Positions 13,137 to 23,875 of a stretch of 64,000 bases of DNA are shown one piece after another. This DNA comes from Zea mays. Lineage: Eukaryota; Streptophyta; Magnoliopsida; Poales; Poaceae. The notes under the pieces were generated by a model. It saw nothing but the letters and a program-made list of their open reading frames with translations, did not search any database and was not told the origin of the DNA. The stretch spans positions 136,943,988-137,007,987 of the forward strand of contig NC_050105.1 of NCBI RefSeq assembly GCF_902167145.1, written 5' to 3'. How positions within the stretch are numbered: position 1 is the stretch's first letter; each line of letters begins with the position of its first letter. The translations under genes were made by a program, and so were the position numbers.

Positions 13137-16100
13137 TTATGGAACTGATTGATACCACCTGCGCTTTACTTCAGTTTTCGACCGAACCTCCCTGAGCCTC
13201 CCATCGGTTCCATAGTCTCTCTCCATCACCAGGTTGATACCTTCTTCGGAGTACCACCCAACTCCGATACAGAGTATGCCGTCTTCGCTGATGTCAACAT
13301 AGGCAGTGACGCCACCAGGTAACCAAAGCACGGTGACATCCTGCACGTCGAGCATCTCCTCCTCCCCAAAGAAAACTGAACTCTCTGGCAGGTTTCTCTT
13401 CTTCACCGTCTCCATGCACAAGTAGACCAATGGAGAACCGCCCTCTAGTTCTTGCACTTTATCACTGAAAATTGGCGTTGCACTGACTTCGTATACTTTC
13501 CAGGAGCCTGTCAGTTCTGACGGTTTGGTCCGGCTTCTTTGAGAGAATGGTTTAAGGTCAACAAGTGTATCACTGCATAGGAGATAAACATTAGAAAACT
13601 TGTGGAGACCTAGGCGTTTTTTATACACCCAGACCACATAAAAACAAATTCTGTTTTTTTTAATAATCATGATCATTCATGTCTCTCCCATTGAGAAATT
13701 CTGGATTTATTAAATCAAATGGCTCCTCTGCTCATATTTGCTCTTCCAATTTGTTTTTTTTTGTTAGGGTCCACAGACTTGTTCGGTTGCGTCTGGATCG
13801 AAGGGGATTAAATCCCTCCCTAGTCAAAATTGAATAGAAGGGATTTAATCCCCCTCAATTCCATTTTGATTTTGACTAGGGAGGGATTTAAGGGCTGTTT
13901 GGTTCCCTGCCTAACTTGTCACACTTTGCCTAACTTTTCTGCCTAAGGTTAGTTATTCAATTCGAACAACTGCCTTAGGCAAAGTGTGCACAATTAGCCA
14001 CGAACTAAACAGTCCCTTAATCCCCTTCGATCCAGACGCAACCGAACAAGCCTTTAGTGGTGAACCAAGAATTAGGTTTGAAACCACAATCAACCACTAA
14101 ATATTGAAGTAAAGGAGAATTGTGCCTAGAAAAGATTCCTGCGTTTCTTTCTTATTAGTTTCTTTGAACTGATGTGCAAGTTTGGAATCATACTAGAGAT
14201 CTGGAAACCCAAAGGAATGTAATCCCCAATAACCTACTCCATCTGTTCCAAATTATAAGTCATATTAGCTTTGATAGATTCATAGTTTTTACTATGCATC
14301 TAGACATAGTGTATATCTAGATGCATAGAAAAATCTATGGATCTAGAAAAGCCAATTTGGTGCCACTTTTGGTGGACATATTTGATAGACACAAATGTTT
14401 TGTTGCCAAATACAAGGTCAGTCTCTTTTGGAAGACACTGTAGCTAATCAGGAACAAATTGAGTCCAAACCTTATAGAAGAATGTCACCATACTATGAAG
14501 TGAATCAGTCACAATAAAGTTTTTGGAAGAATCTTAACTGAATCTTTTTAAAACAGCGATCTTTAATTTTTTTATCCTTTCTGGATTGGTCCCACCAATC
14601 TAGAACTATTAGCAAAGCAGATGAGAAAAATTGTAATTAAGCAGGCTTACTCTTCAACATGGATATTTGCTGGGCTGGCCCATTTTTCTTCATACACAGC
14701 AACCCTTACAATTTGTATGTTAGCTCCTCCTTCGTTAAACTCAATTGTATGCACAATCCGCAATCTTTTGTGGCAACCTTTAACAAGGCACTGTATAGAA
14801 ATGGGTGTAAGCTATCAATTGGTAAACCAGAGTGCCAGGCACACAGGCAGCATCAAGAAACAAGAATCACAGTCATCTAGACACAAAACAGGAGCCTCTT
14901 TCAAAAAATAATATTGTTCAAACTTGAAAGTCGCAGCAACAACTGGTTCATTAGTAACATATAATTCACACATGTCCCTCTATAAGCCATGGTTCGAAGG
15001 ATTTTTTTCCCTTTATCCTTACAAAGTAAATACATGGTTGCTGAATTTGCTATTTTATTTATACACATGTATAATTCAATTGCAAAACTTAATGACATTG
15101 CCTAGAAGTGGCACATTTTCTTGACAGCCAAAAGTCCATCCAGCAAAAGCACAACAGGCCAAGTTATGGCATCCACATGTAAACAAGAGGAAAAAGAAAA
15201 AATCACATGCATCTGCCTTGTAATTTTCTCAAAGAAAAGCTGTTCAAATATGGATATGTGCATGTAGGTTGTAAGGAAGCAACCTATTCTACTTAGCACA
15301 ACAAGAATTCTTATCAATCAAGTATGCCTAAACCTTTTCCATGTTGTCCACAAAAATTGAAAATGTAAATGTAAGTGCAGTAAACGTACTTGCTCAAACT
15401 TATATGTTGGTGAAAGGAAGTATTTAGATTCATCATATTCACCAATTGCTATATCAACTGGACCTCTAGAGTATGATCCGTCCTGAAAATGTAAGCACAA
15501 TCGCCAAAGGAATAAGTACTTGATTATTCATAAAAAAAGAACACACAAGTGTTACAATAACCCACTCTATCAGAGAAGATTAATGGCCAGAGAATAAAGC
15601 ACTTGAACAAGAATGAATATGTGAAGCATCAATATCACTGAAACACACTAAAGAATGATTTACTTTTTAAATGTAGCTTGTAAACGCACATAGATAATCT
15701 AGGCTTAAATGTGTAATAGTTCTAACAATTTTGAGACATTACAGTCAATCCTTCACAACTAGCTTCTTTTCCCGACAGAGAACCCATCTAACTATTCAAG
15801 CTTTGCAAGAAGAAATACTAAATTACAATTTGATAAATGAAGATCCTGGTAGGCTGGCGGCAAACAGAAGTGATGGATTCCTGATTTTGCAAAGCATAGT
15901 AAAATATGTTGATGAAAGAAACTATGCCATGGTTTTCAATTAGCAATAAATATAAAGACAGTTCTGCATATAACCATATCACTACATTTCAAAAACACCA
16001 AATGGAGGCGAAGACAAAATAAAATTACCTCAAAAAATACAATTCCAGGCTCCATAGAAAAAGTTTCTTCGTCAAGCACAGCACTCCTGTTAAGATCAAA

Positions 16101-17258
16101 AGACTCATATGAAGGTAAATCAGCAATTCCCTTTCCACTGGAAGTGCTTTGACTCCCACCATCATATGATGTGATTTGCTTCTCAGCTTCCCCAAACGGA
16201 TTGATTGGGACCCAATTTGTTTTCCTTCGGATCTCAGAGCCATGACCACCATCAAAAGATCTCTCAATGTGAGAAAGAGTGTAGCAGTCATAAAGGTACT
16301 CTTCTTTGTTCCCAACCCCAACAGGCTCCATCTCTGCTGTGATTGGCGAGAAGATAGCTCCAACACCCTTCCAGTTACCAGTTAAACTACTTGCAAATGT
16401 ATCCCAAGAAGGCTTTATAACAGGTTCCTAAGATTGAAAAGTAACAACTTCAGAAATCAGAAGGTTGCACCAAATCGTTATGACAGGAATAATAAACGTT
16501 AAATTAAATTATTAATACAATCTGCTGGGAGAATGCTGTTCTACCCAGATTAATCCAACCATTCATCGCTATATGCCTATATGAATCCTACCAGCACTAG
16601 CTAGTACTAATTAGAATGCCTTAACCAAGAATTACCCAACCATTATTCTTGCATCTTTTATGCATCCACTGTATAGACTCTAATAAACTAGCTTTAAACT
16701 GTCAATTAATGTGAATAACTAAAGCAATTGATTGGATTTCGCAGGACGAACAGGACATATATCCGCCAAAATGGTATTAGTACAATAGTGCGGTATCAGT
16801 ACAATAGTGCTGGAAACACACGTATCCAGTATCCACCATTCCACCTTAACTTTAATTCTGTAGCCATGTAACATATCCTGGACAGGTAGATAGATGATAA
16901 GATGCAGCATGAATACCTGAGTTTGGAGCACAGTTTCGACCTCCACGAGCATGGCTCCAGACACTAGAACCCTCGACCCCGCATCCATCCCCTTCCTCCT
17001 CGGCGGCGGCAGGCGGCGACCGCTGGGGCGTTTCCTGCGGCGGTGCTTCGGGCCCCGGACCGCCTCCTTGGCGGCACGGTCGTTATCGACGCTCCAGACG
17101 TTGTCCTTCCCCCGCGGCGATGCCTTGCCGCCGCCACCGGCGGAGCACGAGGCGGAAGCCCTATGCGGCGCGACGCGGCAGTAGGAGGGGGCGCGGAGGC
17201 GGCGGGCGGAAAGTGCTAGTCCTCCACCGCTGCATGCGCCCAGGCACGACGGTTGCAT
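13137..17258 (-). CDS. Conserved plant protein with predicted plastid transit peptide, 5 exons, 469 aa
   Basis: Exons in transcript order: 17258-16917, 16427-16029, 15482-15390, 14790-14651, 13572-13137. All introns are GT..AG and the frame is continuous (1,410 bp including stop). Residues 1-45 are Ser/Ala/Arg-rich and poor in acidic residues, as in chloroplast transit peptides. The body has WDTFASSLTGNWKGVGAIFSP (exon 2), SYSRGPVDIAIGEYDESKYF (exon 3), CLVKGCHKRLRIVHTIEF (exon 4), and a C-terminal domain with LTGSWKVYEV and WLPGGVTAYVDISEDG ending EVKRRWYQSVP. Two 'LTG.WK' openings suggest two related beta-barrel (lipocalin-like) repeats. It may belong to a DUF3598-type family, but I cannot confirm this. 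Function unknown. The start is the first ATG giving a transit-like N-terminus; upstream in-frame ATGs exist. Confidence 0.82.
13778..14050. mobile_element. Foldback MITE with perfect 33-bp terminal inverted repeats, interrupted by another MITE
   Basis: The termini 13778-13810 and 14018-14050 are exact inverted copies, beginning 'cttgttcggttgcgtctgga'. A second internal inverted pair around 'ccctccctagtcaaaat' (13817-13888) makes a hairpin. The element lies in the last intron of the plastid-protein gene. No convincing target duplication is seen. Confidence 0.8.
13892..14016. mobile_element. Tourist-like (PIF/Harbinger) MITE nested inside the foldback MITE
   Basis: The left end 'gggctgtttggttc' pairs with the right end 'gaactaaacagtccc' with few mismatches. 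TTAA flanks both ends, consistent with the TTA/TAA target preference of PIF/Harbinger. An internal inverted pair 'cacactttgcctaa'/'ttaggcaaagtgtg' is also visible. About 125 bp. Confidence 0.75.
14236..14360. mobile_element. Stowaway-like MITE, right end truncated
   Basis: The sequence begins 'ctccatctgttccaaatt' after TA. It folds on 'tatgcatctagaca'/'tatctagatgcata', which is the standard Stowaway/mariner-type arrangement in grasses. The expected right terminus is missing after 'gaaaagccaatttgg'. It lies in the same intron as the nested MITEs. Confidence 0.75.
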
Positions 17259-17699
17259 GCTCTGCTTGCTCGGTCGTCCCGCGCGGTGTCGCTCGGCGAG
17301 TGTGGAGGACTGTGGAGAACGGAGAATCGGCGAGGTTGGGGATAGTAGTACCTCGAAGAACGCGGCTGACAAGTGGGCCCATATGCGCCAAACTCAACTA
17401 CGTGTTGATACAGGGCTGTAACTAAAGATTTGAGACCCTGGTACAAATTTTAAAATGAGCTCCTACATTTTAAGATGTGCAATAGCCAAAATAACTTTTA
17501 AATAGTTTCCCCTTTATACAAAAAGTAAAGACGTGCATATATTTGAGATTTGAACTTAATTATCGTTAGTTGATAAGTCTACCCATATGAAAGTTTGTGC
17601 ATAAAGGGAAATTGGATTTATATTTAGGAAGTAAAAAGCCTAAATTATTCTTCTCATCTATGAACGATGTCCATATAACTTTTAGTTCAATTTACTCCT
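17259..17699. other. Upstream region of the plastid-protein gene
   Basis: The GC-rich part to about 17400 is the likely 5' UTR and core promoter of the minus-strand gene. No clear TATA box was found. The remaining AT-rich part holds nothing recognised. Confidence 0.45.
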
Positions 17700-18310
17700 T
17701 CACCTATTTGAGTTGGTTCAACCTATCACTAAACAAATTTATCTTTTTTATTTCTTTGTGTATAGACTGAGTTTTCAGTTCAAAATTTGCTAGTTAGTAG
17801 CTAATAATGTATCTTAGTCTAGAATGTATTATGAATAAATTTTCTAGTTACAGATCAGATAAGATAATAAATTTGATGATGAAAAATAAATATAAATAAA
17901 TGATGCTATGATATCTTCAAATACCTCGAGAAATATGAAGATAAAATTCAACTTATACGTGAAGAAACCAAAAATATCACTAAGAAGAGATTTATCTTTT
18001 TTGTTTCTCCATGTGCAAGTTAAATTTTAAATTTATATTTTCTAAACTAATGGAAGATATCATAACTTATGTTGGAAAAATATGCAAAAAAATTATTATT
18101 ATTATTATCTCACTTTTAGTTTTGTATCATTACAACTATTATGCTATCTGAACTATAGCCTATCAAAAAATATTTAAAATATAATATATTTTCTAGGCTA
18201 ACTTATAGCATTAGCTAATAATCAATAAAATTTGGACTGAAGTATATAGAGAAATAAAAAAGATAAATTTTATTAAGAAATAGACTAAACTAACTCGAGT
18301 AGTTTGATGA
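17700..18310. mobile_element. AT-rich foldback element with long (about 110 bp) diverged inverted arms
   Basis: The left arm 17702-17815 and the reverse complement of 18195-18308 align along their length. Shared words in order are 'gagtt.gtt', 'aaatttatcttttttatttct', 'tata.ac', 'caaaattt' and 'tagctaat'. A second internal pair, 'atgatatcttc'/'gaagatatcat' (about 17908 and 18052), extends the fold. No coding capacity or clear target duplication is visible, and similarity between arms is moderate, so it is old. Confidence 0.6.
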
Positions 18311-18527
18311 ATAAATCTCTACTACTTATTAAGGCAATATGGGGTAAGCTGTCATTCCATGTTATGTCATTCTCATTCCCTATTCTGCATTTCCATTCTC
18401 ATGTTCTACCACTATTTCCTGCCATTCTCATTCCTTGTTCTGCATTTCTCATTCTCCCCTCTCCGCAAAGCTCATTCTCATTCTCACGTACATCTCACAT
18501 CTAGCTAAAATTAAATTAAAAAACACA

Positions 18528-18602
18528 AATGACTCTAAGGGGATTTGAACCCACAACCCTCCTCAAGCAAATGTGCTCATAGCTACCACTGCACCACATG
18601 TG
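18528..18602 (-). other. tRNA-like sequence with pol III A and B boxes (SINE head or tRNA relic)
   Basis: On the minus strand, 'tggtgcagtgg' (18586-18596) fits the tRNA A box. 'ggttcaaatcc' (18541-18551) fits the B box exactly, and the spacing of about 45 bp is normal. I cannot fold a complete cloverleaf with a clear acceptor stem, so a functional tRNA is unlikely. A tRNA-derived SINE head is the best reading. Confidence 0.5.
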
Positions 18603-18853
18603 TGTTTATGTCTACATCTATTACAGTAAAAACATCTACTACATCTCTCTCGAAGTCCACCTGCTACCCTTGCACAATGTGTAGTAGTATCTAAGTATCA
18701 CCGAGATTCTTGAATTATATTTTTGGATGAAAGGAGTAGTATTTAAAGAAGAGCATTGCATACAATTTCTTTTATTTGAATAATGTTTTCAACTTAAATT
18801 CCTTTTTATATGTGTGACATTTATTCTCCGTAATATTTTTTCCATGGATCTGA

Positions 18854-21800
18854 TGTAACACCCCTGGTGTTACTGTAACTAAAACTTGAGCATAACATCA
18901 TAAGCATTGGCATTGCATATGTTTGATACACCTAGAGTGCATTCACTAGGCAAAAATTTCAAACAAGTTGTATTGTTTAAGTGTTTTTGCAAATAGAACC
19001 CTGAATAGGAAACTTAACCCTAAATAGGGATTAAAAGGGTAAAACTTAACCCAAGTTGAGAAAACCTAAAGACTTTAGGGAAATAGTTATAAAATATCCC
19101 CAAAAATAAAGTTGAATCACATTTATACCCTGGGATACTAAAAACCCTAATTGGAACCCTGGAAAACCCTAAAACCAAATCCTAGGGACCTATGTGCAAA
19201 ATTAGTCCACTTTGGGACTAAAGTGCAAAAACCAAGTTAAATAAGTATCTTAAGTCATTTGGGCCACAAATATGTGAGTTTGCAAGTTAAACCCTGAGAT
19301 TTGGACTTAAATGCAAAATGGACCTCAATTAAGTTCCATTCTAAGTCTGAAATTCAGTGTTGAGGGCTCAACTTTGGGGCCTTACAACTTTCAAATTATA
19401 GGATCTTTGCCCTAGGTCACCACATCAAAATTATAGCCCAATTATAGGAGCATAACTTTGCTTAAGAGTGTGAGCAGAGTTGTTAAGAAGATTTTGGAGA
19501 TAATCACACCCAAAGACAGACTGTCAGGCTATTGGAGTCTGAAGTTCAGATTAACAGTGGTACTGAGACATCTTTGGAGCTCTACAGATCAGGAACTTCA
19601 AGGAATTTGCCCCAAGTTAATATAACAAAGTTGTAGATCCTTTATAGTAGAACAACTTTGCTATAGATGTTTGGGCTTGGTACCATAGAAAATCTGGAGA
19701 AAATAGGACCTAAAGTTGCACTGTCAGGTCCATCTGAAGGAAACTGGCCATGGTACAGTGACCTGATAAGGATCAGGCCGCCAGCGCGGCAACTTCACCG
19801 CCGGCGACCGATTGCCGCCGTGATTCGTGCGGCAGCCGGTCCACGTTGTTCTCGGGGTAAGTGGGTAACACCGGTGTACGCCGCCGTGGATAAGCTTCAA
19901 CTGTTAAAGAACTCCGGCCACCGTACTGTGTCACCACGGTAGAAGCCGATAAGAACGCCGGTGATAGCCGTCGTCCGGCCTTGCGTCGCGTGTCCCAACC
20001 TCGCCACCGCATCGCCGTGACTCCCTCTAGCTTCCCGTCGATCACCGGAGTTACTGCCACGTCGTGGAACACGTATTCACTGTACCCGTGTTCTTCTTCA
20101 CTTCCGACCGCCGCGCGTCAGCGCCCAAAATTCACGGTCACCGCCGTTGGGCGCTATAAATTGACCCCGCAGCAAGCTTCGCAACATCATTGCACACCCC
20201 CACACCAAGAATTGCTCCCAGCCGAACACTAGTGAGCTCGAATTGCGCATTCTCCCCAATTTGGTTCAAGAACACCGCGAACTAACCTCGCCGAGGCCAG
20301 CCCCCTTTCCGGTCAGTCCAACCCTCCCTCTCCCTCGTTTAAGCATTCTCACATGTCTACGATGCTTGTTGACCCGCCCAATCGGACTAAGGGTCCACTG
20401 ACCGTCGGGAACGCATGGATCCTTGGTTCATCCGCGCGCTCACCGTGGCCAGACCACAGTAGCTCACGATTTGTGCAATTAACTTGGGGGAATTACTCGG
20501 GGTAGCTTGGATTTGGTGTCCGCCGCTCGGGTGCGCCGGTCATCGCCTCAATCGGCCGGTGCAGTGGCTCGCCGGAGCTCCTCCGTGCGCTGCCGTCGTC
20601 GAGGACGTATCGGGAGAAGAAATAGAAGGGGAAGGGCCTTTCTGTAATCTGTCAGCGGCACACAGGAATAGTACAGGAACTTATTTCCAGTTACCCAGAA
20701 CCCTAGGGACCTTTCCGCAAGATCGCCAGCGCGGGCGCGCGCGGGCGCCTTTCTGCCCTAGCTCGGCCGCCTGGGCTGGATTTGGCCCAGATCTGTTCCT
20801 CTCTTTTTCTTTTTCTTTTTACTCCAGAACTAAAACAATTGTAGAAAATTACAGAAAAATCCTAAAATTGTGAAACCAATTTTCCTAGGCTTGTTATTTT
20901 CCCTAGAATTTAATAAAAATAGTTTTGTGATTTTTAGTGGAAATAAGAAATTTTAGGGCATTTAAAGTAGTTAAAAGTATTAGTTATGGATTTTTAGAAA
21001 ATAATTGGTAAGTCCAAAAATGCCCAAACTTTTTATGAGAACTTAAAACAATATTTAAAAGCCTTGGGTAGAGTTTGAGTTGATTTGGACCATGTTTGAT
21101 AACTAGAACCCAAACCCCCCCTGCCCTATGAACTCCTTTACCGACTCCGGAAACCCTAAGTTCTCGGAGTTCCGTGAAGGAAAGTTGTATTCAAGACTTA
21201 GATAATAAATCTTTATTATCTTCGCACTCTCATGCGCATTACATGGCATTCATTCTTATATATGTATATATATGGTTATGTTAGAACGTGAAGAAGAAAT
21301 AGAAGTCACCGAAGAAAGGACACCACCACCCTCAGATTCTCAAGCAGGCAACTGCTTCTACTTCGATATTTGTGGATCCGAACCAGACTCACCTGTTAAC
21401 GAAGGCAAGCCCCGGTGCATTTGCCACCTCCTTGTGTTTTTAAAATCTTTCTCACTTGCTTGCTGCATTAGGTGATAGGAGTTGCTTGATAAAACAATTC
21501 TTGCATTACCTTCCTTGAACTTGATTACCTTCCTTGAAACCCTGTTTTTACAAAAAGGTTTTACTATGCTTAGTATTGCTCTAGAAAAACAAAAGGTTTT
21601 GTTTTACAAAAGATGTTTAGCAAAAGTGGGAGGGTTGTTTTCGAAAATAAAACTTGATGGTGAATCTGTCAAAGGCCTTGATGGATTCAACATCGGAAAA
21701 GATGTACCTCTGCCAGGTACCAAGTTTTTGGGTTGAAAAGATTAAGCTGAGACCGGGCGGGTGACTTGCACGAGAAAGGAGTCTCGGTGTAGTGTCTCCG

Positions 21801-22876
21801 TCTGAGTCGATTAAGGACCTTGTCGATGTAGGCCTGCTGACCGAGGACCCTTTAACTGGTCACATGCCTCGTCATGGGTAAGCCTTGCCTCGGGCAGACT
21901 AAGGCCAGAATAAGATAACACGAAATGGGCGTGGAGCGGTGGCGAGAGTAGCGTGTACCCTCTGTGGCAAGAGGCTGGACGGTGGTGTATCTGTGCTCTC
22001 GGTTTGCGTGAACCTGATCTGGTCTTAAGAACCCCAGTGGCGGGTTGACATATGCAAGGGTTAAGTGCTACATATGTCGTGTGATTGGAGATCCTCAGCT
22101 GAGTACAATCGATTCGGATTGCCGTACCTCCGCGGTTATGGAGACTTGGCCACTGACTTACATGTAGCATTCCACTAAAGATGATGGGTTTTTGTTAAGA
22201 AATTGGCTAGTGCAGGACCAGTGATTGAACTAGGGTAGAAAGAACTCTAGTTGTAGGTAATTGTACTTAACTTGACAAATAAAATTGGATTTTTAAGGAT
22301 CCACTTTAGTAAGCATTTCTGCAAAACAGAGTCTTTGATTATTGAAAAGCCTTACCTTGACTCCCTTAAGCCAGCATACCCTTGAGAGTCTTTTCTTTAG
22401 TCGGGTAAGACTTGCTGAGTAATTTCATACTCAGGGTTTATCCCTTCGTTGTTTTTAGGTGAGGAGGTAGCAGATTTCTGTTGCTTTTGTGCCAAGGTGG
22501 TTCCTAAGGAGGAAAAACAAGACTGAAGTGCGGGAGGACTTGGTCCTCCACATAGAAATCTTTTGCTTAAAACTTATCGGGAGGAGTTTGTGCCTCCCTT
22601 GGTTTGTATAATATCACTACTCAGCACTCGCTTTTAGTTCTGGTCTGTAATAAACAACTTGCTCTTACTTTTTAATAAATGTAAGTTATGTAATCGCTTC
22701 CGCATTTCTTTATCTCTGATGCTCTGTAATGTCTGCAAGACGGGTGAATCATTCCTGGTAAGGTAAGGAAAGATACCGAACTTGTCAAGTGACTTAGGAA
22801 CATCTACAGGGTGTCTGATGTCTGTTAGACAAGGACAACTATAGGTGGGCCTAATTACTTGGGAGGTTCCGTCACA
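18854..22876 (+). repeat. 5' LTR of the Tekay/Del-like element (4,023 bp)
   Basis: It starts TGTAACACCCCTGG and ends GTTCCGTCACA. A TATA box (TATAAA, 20155-20160) lies about 1.3 kb into the LTR, so the LTR has a long R-U5 part. Open frames inside it are shared with the 3' LTR and show no domain. About 50 differences from the 3' LTR were noted by eye (roughly 1.2%), mostly transitions. Confidence 0.95.
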
Positions 22877-22878
22877 GC

Positions 22879-22890
22879 TGGTATCGGAGC
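22879..22890 (+). other. Primer binding site (initiator Met tRNA type)
   Basis: TGGTATCGGAGC starts two bases after the 5' LTR. The usual Met-tRNA site is TGGTATCAGAGC, so one base differs. Confidence 0.9.
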
Positions 22891-23114
22891 GTTGCCCTTC
22901 TTTGCAGATATTATTAGGCATCTTCAAAAGGATTTTCTAAAAGTCTTACCTAAAAACTCTTTTCTCTTCTTACCTAAGTATTCTGAAGAGTCTATCTTAA
23001 AGACCAGATAGGAAGAGTGCAATGTATAGAAGGTTGAATCGACTAAGGTTGATTCTGTACTTACACATGCATCATGCTAAGAATTATACTAATAACATTT
23101 TCCCCCTTAGAAAG

Positions 23115-23699
23115 ATGCCGCCACGCACAAGGCTAATGGCGCGCAAGTCAACTGGACCAATCGGTGTGCCCCGGCATCAACTGGCCCCTCGACATGAAAA
23201 CAGTAGCAGTGGGAGCAATGACCCAATAGGAGATCTTGAAGCCCGAGTGAGTCGACTTCAAGCGGCACTGCAACACAGGACCGATGCTTGGGTCGCGGAC
23301 GGAGATAGAATAAATGAACTAAGAAGGGACATCCGTCACCTGCAGGATCAACTTGCTGATCAGGACTTAGCACTCGACTGGGCAGTACAGTCCCGTTTGT
23401 TGGCATGTGCTAAGGAAGCAAGGGCTCAGGCCCGAATCAAGGAACTTAGCTCAACTGTCGACGACATGCAGGTCTATTGCAATACGTTGCATGAGGAAGT
23501 CCATGTATTGTACTCGCAATTACACCCTAGTGCACCTACACACCCTGCTGAGGCGGAAGCCGGACCCTCCCACGTTGTGGGACGCGCGCTGGGTGGGGAG
23601 TTAGACCTTTTTGAGCCCCCTCCTTCCATGAGGTTGGTTGACGTCTGGACTCCCACACCTGACGATGAGGCCGCCAAGAGTAATGGGAAGCAGGATTAA
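23115..23699 (+). CDS. Extra ORF between LTR and gag in the Tekay-like element, 194 aa, coiled coil
   Basis: An open frame starting MPPRTRLMARKSTG lies between the primer binding site and gag and ends 176 bp before the gag-pol frame. Residues about 40-125 have regular Leu/Ile heptads with charged residues (DLEARVSRLQAAL, INELRRDIRHLQDQL, IKELSSTVDDMQ), which predicts a coiled coil. The C-terminus is acidic and Pro-rich. It has no stop or frameshift, unlike pol in the same copy. An in-frame ATG at 23022 would add 31 residues. It could be a separate protein, or an exon joined to gag by splicing. Function unknown. Confidence 0.6.
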   Translation: MPPRTRLMARKSTGPIGVPRHQLAPRHENSSSGSNDPIGDLEARVSRLQAALQHRTDAWVADGDRINELRRDIRHLQDQLADQDLALDWAVQSRLLACAKEARAQARIKELSSTVDDMQVYCNTLHEEVHVLYSQLHPSAPTHPAEAEAGPSHVVGRALGGELDLFEPPPSMRLVDVWTPTPDDEAAKSNGKQD

Positions 23700-23875
23700 T
23701 GGTGTAATAGAAGTAGAAGGTAGTGTAGTGTATTGTAGGTTGTACTAGTGTATAATAGGTAATGCTATTGTATACTAGGTATTGTACCCTGTTGTAAGAG
23801 TCTTGAGTCTGTAACATTACTTTTGGTAATGTAAGATGGAATGGCTTTTTCTTTGGCATATCATATTGTTTTCAA

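Noticed and set aside
19667..22170. Open frames inside the Tekay LTRs
   Set aside because: They repeat in both LTRs with differences changing or ending them, and show no domain.
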